Source: Elysia chlorotica (Eukaryota; Mollusca; Gastropoda; Plakobranchidae). Taken from it: a stretch of 64,000 nt of DNA. Each line of letters opens with the position of its first letter. The stretch's first letter is position 1. The stretch covers positions 307,715 through 371,714 of the forward strand of contig RQTK01000178.1 in the NCBI GenBank assembly GCA_003991915.1. Reading direction: 5' to 3'. Both the position numbers and the translations under genes were made by a program. Positions 1 through 39,432 of the stretch are shown one piece after another. The notes below the pieces were generated by a model, which did no database searches, was not told the DNA's origin, and was given only the letters and a program-made list of their open reading frames with translations.

Positions 1-393
1 TAGAGAGTTATGAATTGCAAGTAAGTTAAAACTTGTACATTGTGTGATGCACTTAAAAGAATCTTTTTTTTTAAAACTTACCCCCCATAAATAAATGTCA
101 GATGTTGAAAATGAAAAAATGCTTGAAAGAAACAATTGAGTATAACTTTTATAAGATGAGATCCCTAAACACGATAAATTAAAAAACAGTTATGAAAATT
201 AAATGCAGATACTGCAATTGATTACATTTGATCAGCGTTAAAAAAACAACCATTTTCCCCCTTCAATTTAATAATACATAATGTATATCTTCATGTTACT
301 TATTTCTCAAAATACGAGAATTGAATCTATATGTGAATGTATTTAACTATTATATTGTCTTCTTTTATATAATTATTTATGTATCTCTTTCAG
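1..393 (+). other. NuMA intron (5' end outside window)
   Basis: AT-rich, ends in a CTCTTTCAG acceptor. No gene or repeat recognised. Confidence 0.6.
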
Positions 394-17060
<16,667 letters not shown>

Positions 17061-17443
17061 ATTTTATTTACATTTTGAGAAATGACAGAAAATTGGTAGA
17101 GGGCTTTCCCTTAAACATAGCCTTGTGGTTAGATGCAAAGATGTTACATGTGCATGTACAATATTATCTTCAAATTTTTATCTTTTTATTTCTTTTACAA
17201 GAGGATTATCTATTACAAGTCTATGTTCTAGTCAATACTTTTTTAGTACTGCTTTGTTTGTTATTTTTGTTGCTTTTTTTTTAACCAGAAAAGTCAAAGT
17301 ATACATTGTTATACTGTAAGGACAAATCCATTGTTTATTTTTTTAACCAAAAGGGAACTCACTATTGCAAGACAGGATGTGTACAGGGAAGGCAAAGTCA
17401 TGTCTAGTTCATTCTTCTCAAGGCCGATAAAGGTTTATATCAT

Positions 17444-17449
17444 AATAAA
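17444..17449 (+). terminator. Candidate poly(A) signal of NuMA
   Basis: AATAAA about 385 bases after the NuMA stop. Later AATAAA copies exist, so this is only one candidate. Confidence 0.35.
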
Positions 17450-19938
17450 TTTTATAGAGTATAAATCAAGACATTAGTTTGATCTTGTTCACAGTGCTGC
17501 TTTTTTGGAACTATTCATTTCACTTTGTAGATTCATAAAGGTACACAATGTACAATGCACATTTTATTTTTAAAGGTTATCTATTCTTGAACAACTGTCT
17601 ATATAAAGTAACAATTATTTGACAATATTCATGACTTGAAAGACCTTAAACAAAAATAGTCTGGGCTAAAAGCATTAATAAAAATAATATACAAAGCTTG
17701 GAAATGTTGCTTGGTAATTTAGATTATATAAATTCATATGGATATGTCACCCAACAACACAATATATACGAGCGTATAATATGTTTCTTGCTCAGGATAT
17801 CAATATATAATAGTGGAAATTTCTACATGTAAATGTCATATAAATGTTTGAAATGCTTTTTCTTTCTTTTTTTCTTCTTCCAAAATTCGATTACTTGTGT
17901 CAGCTTTGACTGTCTTATAGCTTTGATTAAGGCATGTCTCACAATTAATATATTGTGGTTATATAAAGATCATATTATTTAATAAATGGCATAGATGACA
18001 TGCTTCAATGACAACAAAACAAAAAGCAGTTAGCCGACACATTGTCTTTTGCTAAAAAATTGCTTTTTTGAATGGCTGTGCTGGCTTATATGTATTTTGG
18101 CTCATTGTAGGGCTGATTTGGAGGTTCTCGTCGGATTCCTTTAGTGGTAGGAGTTGATCCAATTAAGTTATTCCTTTTTTTATGTTATTGTTTTTATAAA
18201 TGCTAACTTGTTTGTTTTGACATTTACTAATTCATAAATGTAGCCTTGGTTTTAGTGGGTTTTTTTTTAATTATTATTTTAAATTCTATAAAAATTTGAA
18301 ATCGTTACTAAGAAACCATGAGACAGATTAAATAATTGATATTTCCATTGGATTTAGAAAACAGTTTCATATTTTGGTTTAACTATAAAATCTTTAAATC
18401 CAAAAGTGGGAGTAAGGTACACCAAAAATGAAGGGTTTTGCCTTCCATTTCTACATTTGCGCACAGGAAACTGAACTAAACAAACTTCACATAAGTCAAA
18501 TCCAACAAATACGGACCAAAAGAACACCCCGCAGGCAACAAACAACCCCACCCCCCACCCCCAGAGTTTTCTTCTTTGTCTAAATAGTAACCCTTTCCCC
18601 CCTTGGATCTAAGGAACAATAATGTGTCAGCAAGCTCACGTTTGATGCAAGTTGAAACAATTCTGCAGTTGTCAATTAATATTCATAGTTCTCCCAAGCC
18701 ACAAAGCTTATAACTGACATGTAGTTAAGTATACAGTGAAAGGGGGGAACAAAAGAGTAAAAGTGATGAGCAGGAAGGGAGTCCGAGTGGGATAATAAAT
18801 GGCAACCAATGAACAGGCTTGCAGGACATCAAAGAGACTAATCTCCAGTGATATACATGTATGTGTGTAGTATGCAGGGCAGAAAGGAAAAGTTGTACAT
18901 AGTTTGAGTTAGAAGTGTATGTATTTTGTGATTTTTAAATTTATTTAAAACAAATTATTTTTTTTCATTTCGGAGGGATAACAATTTAATGTACACTAAT
19001 TGCCTAAAAATTAAATTAAACTAATAGTAGTTACTAGTAAATAATTATGTCTTTTATGTTCTAATATTGTTAGGCACAAATGTGGCCCACAAGTTTATTG
19101 TAGCTTGCATGTTTTTGAAATCATGTTTAATTTTTTTTTTTTTTTTTAGATTAAGTATCCATTCCCCCTCACTCATGATCTCTCTTTTTGGCTAAATTCA
19201 AAATCCCGTTTTCTCTTCTTAAACTTTTCTCAAGATAATGTGAATTGTTGACTTATGCTTAACAGAAGTGTCCCTATTTTTTTTTTAAAGCACTATTTGG
19301 CGGTGGGGGATTCTTTAGAAATTTAAAATGGCAATACCATCAAAGCTAATGTTGGGTTATTATTTATTTAGTAATTTATAATCTTAATTTCTTTTATGCT
19401 TCGTTGCATGAGCAATCTTTTCTTTTGTTTTCCCCCCCAGAAATTCCGAAGGCCTTTAGCAACTCGCAACTTTCTGGAAACAGGGATTTAAAATGTCATC
19501 TTAAAGTGCCTTATGTAATTAAATTGCTGTGTTATTTACAGTAATACTAAATTTTTAATGTGATTTGTAAATTGATTTTCATTTAATTTAAATGCTTATG
19601 GACTTTTAAACAAATTATGCCTTTCTCATAAATTCAACTTTTACATACCTGATGCTATCTGTGGACAATATGATATTTAGAATATAAAGTTGCTCTATTA
19701 TCTAATGCATGTAGTTCATGAGGAAACTTTGTATGACTAAAATGCTTGTTTAACGTTATTTTTGTTTTGACATCATTGATATCAGTTATGCAAGTATGGG
19801 AGTATTTCAGGGAACCACTGCAAAATTTTAAGAAATGAAAGGAAAAGAAAAAGTTTCAAAACTCATAGTTTTGTATAAAATTTTTTTTTATATAGCTATG
19901 TTGTAAGTTGAAACCAATAATATGAACACTAAGAATTG

Positions 19939-19971
<33 letters not shown>

Positions 19972-21318
19972 CACTGTTGTATATTACTTATTTAGAAAAT
20001 GTATGTTAGACCAGTAATCTTGTATGTAACCACATTGAAGTACAACCATATTTCTGTAACAATACATCACCTGATCACTCTGTCTCTTGCTGTGTCTTGT
20101 ATTGTTTTGTAGTGCTGATATTTGTATAGACTCTTCATGCTTTTTCTCAGTTCACTTAGTCATCAAGGAGAATGATCTTCCTAATATACGCTTAATCTAT
20201 ACTTTTCACTTAATATCTGGTTGTGTATTCTCTGCTACGATAAAAATTTAGGATTGAAACCATGTTATAACTCTATATTTACCATGTGCTGATTTTTAAA
20301 TGTAGCATACCTAAATGTGAACTTTTATTATTCAAGAACGTTGATATTGTGCTTTTATGTTAATTATAATTGGTAAGTTTGAATATTTATTTCCCTGTAT
20401 GCATGCATCTTTAGTAATTTTGGTAAAACATGTAGCGTTTGTAAGTAAATATTATTCCTTCATGTTTTTTTATAAACCTTTCATGATTTGAAAAACTTTT
20501 TAGCATCAAATCGTACATCTTACAGTTTGTCTTTTCTATCCTTTTCATTTGGTAATTAGGTGAAGGAAAAGATAAAAAATAATTTCTTTGAGTAAAATTG
20601 TTATTCTTTTTTGTGCTTAATTTGAGTACTTTGATCTGGGCAAATTTTGAGTGTTTTGAAATTGATGAACTTCTTTGTAGCAACACCTCAAATGTATCTG
20701 TCCCCTTTCCACCTCTCCCTATTTATTCTTAGTCTTAATATTACTTTTTTCATGGATGCCCTCGTTGAGATGTTAAGTAGTAGTTCTATTGCATATAGTT
20801 TTGTTTTACCAGATCTTACTTACACTGTAGTTCTTATAACATAATATTAGAGATGAGTGGAGACTATGTTTAAGGGAAATTACTGTTCCAAAATGTTTTG
20901 ATTTTTTAGTTTCGTTCATTATCATATTTTTATCATGTTTTTTTTCCCATAAGAGGTGAACATATTCTGTAATACATGATGGGATATTAAAACAAAATAT
21001 CGTCCTAAATACATGTCTCTTTTTGTTTTGACCAAAATTCTGATGAATCTTTCCCTGCGGAATGTTGCCACTGAACTTGTTTTTTTTTTAGTGCATCAAA
21101 AGCTGTAAAATTGTTGCTTCACCTTTCGGTAAATACAAAGCATACCTGCTTCTACACCACAGGGACCAAAAATTTCATGTTGAATTAGAAGATAAAGTAT
21201 TTTAAGAGAGCACAAAGTTAAAGTGACTTAGTTGTATATCTACACAGTGCTTTACTCTGTACTTTTTTCACTCGCTTGTACAATTTAGTTTTGCAAGACT
21301 ATTCTATCTATTAGTCTC

Positions 21319-22029
21319 ATGAAATGAACCACACAATCATCTGTTTACTTTGTGGAAAAAATGTTCCATTTATGTTAAAATGTGTTCAGAACATTTGAAA
21401 ATAGAGAAACAAACTGCTATACTGTACAAATAACCAAAATTATTTTAGTAGCATTTAAAAAAAAAATTATGCATGTCTAATTACAGAAAATTGTCAATTA
21501 TATCAGATAATAATTATACAATAATGTTAAGTGCATTGTAAAACAAACAAAGCAGATATATGCAAATTAAATCATTTAAATATACTTTTGTTTATTTACA
21601 AAAACCAAAAGTAAAAAAAAGCTGCATGTGCATGTAACATGTTTCTGTTGCAAGGAATATCAATATGAAATGAACCACACAATCATCTGCTTACTTTGTG
21701 GAAAAAATGTTCCATTTATGTTAAAATGTGTTCAGAGCATTTGAAAATAGAGAAACAAACGACTATACTGTACAAATAACCAAAATTATTTTAGTAGCAG
21801 TTTAAAAAAAATTATGCATGTCTAATTACGGAAAATTGTCAAACCTATCAGATAATATACAATAATGTTAAGTGCATTGTAAAACAAACAAAGCAGATAT
21901 ATGCAAACTAAATCATTTAAATATATACTTTTGCTTATTTACAAAGACCAAAAGTAAAAAAATTACCTTACTTAGCTGTGTATGTAACATTAGCTGTGTA
22001 TGTAACATGGTTCTGTTGCAAGGAATATT
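21319..22029 (+). repeat. 346-bp tandem duplication (two copies)
   Basis: ATGAAATGAACCACACAATC starts at 21319 and again at 21665. The copies match through TCTGTTGCAAGGAATAT with scattered substitutions and small indels. The second copy has an extra duplicated TAGCTGTGTATGTAACAT at about 21974-22010. No coding content. Confidence 0.9.
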
Positions 22030-22299
22030 AAAAGAAAACGCTCTCATCTGGGCCTGCAACCGCCGTAATGCCACTATGACCATTACCAATACTTTCACAA
22101 CCTAACGCGCAAAGACTGGTTCGCGTGAACTTGCACAATTCAAGGAAATGAAAACTATCAGTAAACAGCAGTAAGCTAAATGTTGTTTCTTTATACACAA
22201 CGAACTGAGAAACGATAACGAAGTCGAAGGGTTGGCCTGAGTCATCTATACCACCAGCTGTAAATTAATACATGTACATGTATATGTATCTATAAATAA

Positions 22300-23325
22300 T
22301 ATAGATCTAGAGCTAGATTTAGATTTATTTTCAAGATAGGGTTATCCCCAGCTAGCTCTGACTAATTTCATAAATATAATGATAGAGGTCTAGACTCTAG
22401 ATAGATTTAATGTAGTAGATTTTAAATAAATCTAGATTAGGTTAGATCTAGATCTAGATACAAGACATCGAGCATACACAGGGTAGATCATTTTAAATCT
22501 AGAATCTAGATCTGTAGATTTTTATATCTCGAGTCTATAATCTAGAATAGTCATATCCTGTATCAGTACGTCCAATTTCACTCAGCTCGATCTTACAGTA
22601 CCCAGAGCTGATCCAGTTTGCCTGATTTTAAAATTAATATGGCCTGATCTATAATCCAGAAAATTGAAGATATAGGCCTATTTATAATAGATAGGCTAGA
22701 TGAGTATATATAGATTAGGCCTAAATTCTAAATCTAGACAATGTTGAAACATCTAGATCTTAAGAAGAAGATCTAAAGTCTAATACAAGAATCAAGATAC
22801 AAGTTGAACTTGATGCGCCAAACTTTTCTTGATAACTGACACTCTAATCTTATATCGGTGTGATTTTTCTCACCCCTTGTGTGCGAATAACCAAGTTTAT
22901 TTAACCCTTTGAAAACTTTATTCTCTCTCCTTTAATCTGGACCTGTAATCTAGATCTAGGATGTTTGACTCTACTACCAAACAAACAAGTCAAATCAAAA
23001 TGAAGGAAAGAAATTTAAGCAACATCAAAATGTCTGTTCTGGATTGTGTAATTTTAAAACAATGAGTGTGTATGGTATCTATATAGATCTATTTTATTTG
23101 AAAAATCAAGAGAAGTCCAAACTGTTAGTTTTATAATTGGGTTTAAAATTCACAAGTCTCTGATGAATACCTAGACCTATACAATCCACAGCCTAAAAAC
23201 AACAACAGCATAAAAAAATAATAGATCTAGTTCATTCTTTAGACATTTTTTACTTCACATATGATATTATACTCCTGTGTAAATCTAATTCACCTCTAGA
23301 TAATTCTGGTCTGGATCTAGATCTA
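22300..23325. repeat. Zone rich in TCTAGATC-type motifs
   Basis: AGATCTAGATCTAG-like words and fragments occur repeatedly (for example 22440-22460, 22495-22512, 22741-22760, 22950-22962, 23308-23322). They are degenerate and not in a regular array. The zone lies just upstream of VPS37A. Confidence 0.6.
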
Positions 23326-23548
23326 CAAATGTATCTCTTCTCCCCCTAAATCTCTATTTTTCTCTCTTTCTCTCTCTCTAGCTCTTTATGTCCTAGCTAT
23401 ATCTCTGGCTTTATCTATCTCTTTCTCTATGTGAGGGAGGAGGGGGGGTGAGAGTAAAAAGTCAAACAAATTCCTCATAAACTTTGCAACAAGTGTCTTG
23501 AGTAATTTTTCTTTTAATAGATACTGGATTATAGGCACAAGGAACAAA

Positions 23549-34504
<10,956 letters not shown>

Positions 34505-34651
34505 AATTCGAAAGGGTATTGAGATTTGTGGTAAAACTGAATAGCACCAGCATATTGTTAAATATAAGTGTACAGTTACAACTGAAAATTAATAACTTTG
34601 TTGTTATTTTATTACAAACAAAATATGATCTGAATCTTATCCTTGAGGTTA

Positions 34652-34657
34652 AATAAA
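34652..34657 (+). terminator. Candidate poly(A) signal of VPS37A
   Basis: AATAAA about 150 bases after the VPS37A stop, in AT-rich sequence. Confidence 0.5.
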
Positions 34658-34812
34658 TTAGTGTGAAACTATTCAAGCAAAACAAACGGAACTAGCATTG
34701 TCGACTCTATCCATAATAATCTTGTGAATAATATTTTAGAAACCAATTCACTCATTTGACAATCATGACTGTTGACAGATATGATTTAGAAGAGTTAATT
34801 TATGCTAAATCA

Positions 34813-35035
34813 TTGATTTCATTGGTTAATATTTTAAGAGCCTGTACACCGATTCACGAGTTTCTCATGTGATAGAAAAAAGAGGAATAAAAGATGAATG
34901 AAGGCCCACAACCAGTGCCTGTTTCTTGGCACCTCGCAGTGCCCAGTTGACGTGAGGCGTGTACACGCGTGCAGAACCTGTAGTTCTCTTACATCGAGGG
35001 AGCCAAGTGACATGCCATGCTTTATGGCTTAAATT
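34813..35035. repeat. Dispersed repeat, copy B (related to 3047-3262)
   Basis: Begins TTGATTTCATTGGTTAA and ends near GCCATGCTTTATGGC. It shares blocks with copy A in the same order over about 220 bases. No coding potential. Confidence 0.65.
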
Positions 35036-36821
35036 GAAAAATGCAATTTTGCAAATAGTGCTCCCTAACAATAAGATAGGCAAACTAATTACGTTAATAT
35101 CTGGAGAATATCCGTCCTGAAATGTAAGAGTATCCGCATAGGTGATTAATACCAGTACTCTGCGTAGTACATAATCATGTTTTTAATTGCATTGGAAAGC
35201 ATCTTATAAGGGATTGATAATGTCATAATTTATGTAAAAAATCTGTGCATAGAGGTTTACTTATTGCAGGAGCAATTAAAGGAAATTAAGATTTGCAAAT
35301 TAAAAAACAAGTTTTTCTTCATTTCAAAAATTAGAAATGTGTATGTGTAAAGGATGTTTATCTTATTTGATTTTTTTGTGCCTTTAATTTGGCAAAGAAT
35401 ACAAAAAGATGAGAAAAAGTCTTCTAGTTCTAGATTGCCAAAACTACCTTTATTTTAAATCAAGCTCCGAAATTTTTCTTAGAAGTTGGTTATGCATACC
35501 TTTTTTATCTTTGTGCTTTCTATGCAAGTTGAAACTCTGAAACAGAATTAAAAGTCACAGGTTGCATTTTCACCACCAGATAATTTTTTAGTTTGCATAG
35601 AAACTTTGGATCAAAATTGTCAAACCGGAGCTGCTGGACAGCTCTTGTGGCAGTACAAAAAATAAAAATGATTAGTTTTAAATTGCTTTTCGTTGTTTTT
35701 TTTTGTTTTTGCTTAAAAAAAATCTTTTTAGGTTGTCAAAAATGTGTAGAAATCAGCAAGAAAGATTCCCAAAAATTGTACATACTATTAATTTTGAGGA
35801 AAGAGACGCAACTCGATGAGTTTTACTGTATGACATTTTGAGACATTGCTTTAAAACTTGCAATGTGAAACAATTTCATTGTTGCTGGTTTCACAATGTA
35901 TAGTTTCTAAAATAATTTATAAAAAGGTTATTTTTTATTTGTGCCATTGTCATTTTAATTCCGTCTTAAATATATTTATTTACAGATTACCTACAACAAT
36001 CTTACTTTGTATTAAAAATGTGTTTTTTTTTCTTCTCTTCTAGTCTCTATATCTTTTATATTTTGATCATAAATGTGGGTCTACCTTCCTATAAGTAGTA
36101 AAAGGCTTAAAGCTGAATGGGGTTTCCATCTTCTCTTACTTTTTAGATGGTTGTGGCTTTGGTAGGTTTGTGTAAACAGCGGGGATTAAGTTTTGGGCAT
36201 TCAATACAGTTGTTCTTGGTGCTTTAAAAGAAAACTTAGTGTTACCCATTTTATTGGTGTTTGCAGATTTTGATATAAATATATCAGCAAAATGTCCGTG
36301 TCATTGCAACTTTGAAAGAAAAAAATGTAATAATTTACACAAATTTTGCATCTAATATTTCAGTTTCCTCGGTTTTGTTAAGTCACTATGAATTGTCTGT
36401 TGTCATCAGTATTAGTAACAAAAATCTTTTAAAATGAAAGAAAAAGTCCCTTTCTTTAACAATAACATGGAAAAAAAAATTAAGTTCTAAGAAGCCCATT
36501 TTTAAAAATTTTGATGTACTAGTATATCCTTCACAACCGTTTGTAAATAAAGATTCTGCTTGTACTACTTTGATAAAAGATATTATCGCTATGAATAAGG
36601 GTAAACACAATGATGGTTTAAATGTGTGGACCTGTTTGCTATTGTCAATTGCTTAAGGATAATAAATTGTTGGAGAAAATATCAATAAAAATGATGTTTT
36701 CGTTTTCTAAATCTTGTATGTATGACAAATCAAAATCTCTAAAAATATTTCCCCCTCATTCGAGCGTCACCCCTTCTTTCTATCTCTCTTTTTCTGTCTC
36801 TCTCTCTGCCTATGTCTTTCA

Positions 36822-36823
<2 letters not shown>

Positions 36824-36867
<44 letters not shown>
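36824..36867 (+). repeat. CT dinucleotide array
   Basis: About 22 CT units in spacer sequence. Confidence 0.95.
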
Positions 36868-36870
<3 letters not shown>

Positions 36871-37266
36871 CTTTATAGTACTTAGTTCATCCTCTCTCTT
36901 CAGTAGCTTGTCTTCCTGAAACTTTTTTTTTCACATCACCAGTATGATTTTGTCTTCTTGAAGCACAATGCCCATTATCGCATATGATATACTTTGTTCT
37001 TTTATATGCATTGTATTTACATACGACATAGACTCTGAAGTGACTTATTAAGTAGGCCTAGATATAGCTATTAGGCTCTAGTACAATTACAAATACGAGC
37101 AACAGCGCATTGTATGAATCACAAATACGATTTATCTTGCGCAACAAAGCCTAATACATGTAGATGAATGTGTTTTATACCCTTCATAGGTAAGATAGGA
37201 AAGTCAAAGGGATACTAGGACTAGGAGATCTAGTCTCTGTGGCGGCCGCCAGACATACTATGCATA

Positions 37267-37316
37267 CGCAAAAACGACTGTTTTTTGTTAAGATGACCTT
37301 CACAGTCGTTTTAGCG
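37267..37316. repeat. Inverted repeat (hairpin) next to a DNA element end
   Basis: CGCAAAAACGACTGT (37267-37281) pairs with ACAGTCGTTTTAGCG (37302-37316) with one mismatch over 15 bases and a 20-base loop. It ends directly at the TA that flanks the outer inverted-repeat element. Confidence 0.7.
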
Positions 37317-37318
37317 TA

Positions 37319-39430
37319 ATACTAATATGCCCCAATTCTGAACAAAATAATCTACGACACTTAAAAAAAAAAATAGGCAGCAGTATCATGTTACATAATG
37401 AATAGGCCTACATTTTTAAGGCCATCCTCCATCATATTTTACATTTTGCTGTATACGATTCAAATGTTTGTATAGGCCCCAATGTTTCCGAACCTTAAGC
37501 GATTTTATGTCACTTATCAGCAGCGTATAGCAACTCAGTTGTTCAGAGGATCCTAACGTGGCGGGTGGCTCAAGATCTAACTGCAGATCTAGTGATGGCA
37601 AACAGAAAATAAAAAAAAATCATGTCAAAATGTGACAGAAATCAAGGTTAGAAAACATAAGTGGGAATAAGAATTTCAGAAACACGTTTAAGTTCTAGCT
37701 CTAGAATTATATCTCTAATTAGGATTAGAGGAGTAGGGTACAGTGCCCCAATTCCGAACATGTCTTCTGGACACAAGCAACCCATTCTCCTTTGATTAAA
37801 TCATATTATTAATTTATGAAACGAATTGAACAAAGTACGACATTCTCCATGTTGGATAAGAATCAACGGAGCAGCAGCACGTATCGATCTCCAAATACAG
37901 TTTTGGTTCGTTATCAATATTTTCCAATTTTTCCGCCGCCTCCGTTCAAAACAATTATCACGTCTAACAATGTTGCACCGAGCTTAAGGGTGAAATCACC
38001 ATAGCCAGATTAAACCTTTTCTCCGTAAAAACTATTGTTTTGGTTGTGTTTTATGTGTAGATATTGCTTTCTAGTTAGACAGTTGATATATTATAGGCCT
38101 ACTAACTAAGGAAACAACGTTTTATTTAGCTTATGCCTAGATATCATGTTTTTTGTGTGCAGTGTTCGGAACGGTGGGGACAAGAAAAATGCATTGGTCT
38201 AAAATAATGTGAACACCCCATGCCCCAATTTCGTTTTGGATACCAAGAGAGATCAACCCGGCACCCACCAGCCGACTTGGTGGGACAATATTATTATTAA
38301 TGTACAGCCTTCCTGGCTCATTTTTAGTTAAATTGCTGGAGAATTCCCTACTGTTCATTTCACTGATACCAACTCTTTCGGGAACAATGTAAATAATCAT
38401 AGGCTACAGACTAAAACATATTTCCTCCCATGGTCTCTTGTTGAAGAAGTAATCCACATTATAAGATGTCCTGATGCCCGTCTTTTGGAATCAAATGCAG
38501 CACACACCCATCCAGTGTCAACGCTCCCCACAGAATGATGAGTACGGTCCAGCTATTACTTTTTGTCGGCATCCATGACTTGATTTCTTCAACAATGGTC
38601 CACGCAGGTATTGATTTTTAAGTGAATTACCTAGAGCCCTGAAACACTTCATGGGGACGAGGGAGAGGGAGGGCCATTACATGCCATGGGCTGCTTACCA
38701 GTGAAAACATACTTTTGAAGGGAAACGAAAGGATGAGAAAGGAGCATACGAAACATTTCTGTTTTTAATGAATGTATATAAAAAGAAAAGACTACCAGCT
38801 GACAATATGAACGAAAACTGAATTTAGAAATGGTTGTGTGCTGCTCCGTTGAGTTTTCTCTAACATGGGAAAATTCGTACTTTGTTCAATTCGTTCTATA
38901 CATTTATATAATATTTCATCCACAAAAAAGAGGGTTACTTTTGTTTGGAATTAGGACCGTTCGGATTTGGGCACTTTACCCTAATCCGCTAATCATAATT
39001 ATTCATAGATCTACAATCTAGATATCATTATACTTATAGACATAGAACTTGCATTTGTTACTGACAATTTTATTCCTACTTAAGATACTCTCTAACATTG
39101 ATTTCTGCCTCGTTCTCACATGAGTTCTTTCGTTTCTGTTTGCGATCACTAGATATATAGGTTTAGATCTAGATCCACCCGCCCACATTGAAATCGTGTA
39201 AACAACTTGAGTTGTTATGGGCTACTATGTGTGACACAAAAATCGCTAAAGGTTCGAAAACATTGTAAAAATGTTTTAGTTTTATACAGCAAAAATAATG
39301 TAGGATGGATTTAAAAATGCTTTCATATTGAAATAAGATACTGCTGTCTCAATAAAAAAAAAAAAAAAAAACAAGAAATTAAAAATCAGTTGTCATAGAT
39401 TATTTTGTTCGGAATTGGGCCACGTTACTT
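37319..39430. mobile_element. Outer TA-flanked inverted-repeat DNA element (Tc1/mariner-like), decayed
   Basis: The left end reads TA, then a short variable stretch, then GCCCCAATTCTGAACAAAAT. The right end, reversed, reads GGCCCAATTCCGAACAAAAT after TAAAGTAACGT. The similarity continues inward (AATCTAYGAC). TA flanks both ends (37317-37318, 39431-39432). The inner element sits inside it. No intact transposase was seen. Confidence 0.5.
37736..38981. mobile_element. Inner TA-flanked inverted-repeat element, 1.25 kb, mariner-sized
   Basis: The left terminus GGGTACAGTGCCCCAATTCC.. and the reversed right terminus GGGTAAAGTGCCCAAATCCG.. match over about 24 bases with few differences. Each is flanked by TA, the Tc1/mariner target-site duplication. 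The 1246-bp length suits a mariner-type element. Internal frames are broken, and the weak minus-strand stretch ILWGALTLDGCVLHLIP is not enough to call a transposase. Confidence 0.6.
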
Positions 39431-39432
39431 TA

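Larger units (their letters stand above)
17061..23548 (+). other. NuMA 3' UTR and spacer before VPS37A
   Basis: No coding region seen in 6.5 kb. It contains candidate poly(A) signals (first clear AATAAA at 17444-17449), an A-tract near 19942-19969, the 346-bp tandem duplication (21319-22029) and a TCTAGATC-rich zone (about 22300-23320) just upstream of VPS37A that probably includes its promoter. The end of the NuMA transcript cannot be fixed from sequence. Confidence 0.5.
34505..37316. other. Spacer downstream of VPS37A
   Basis: Starts with the VPS37A 3' UTR. It holds dispersed repeat copy B (34813-35035), a CT array (36824-36867) and an inverted repeat at 37267-37316. No coding region recognised. 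Confidence 0.55.
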
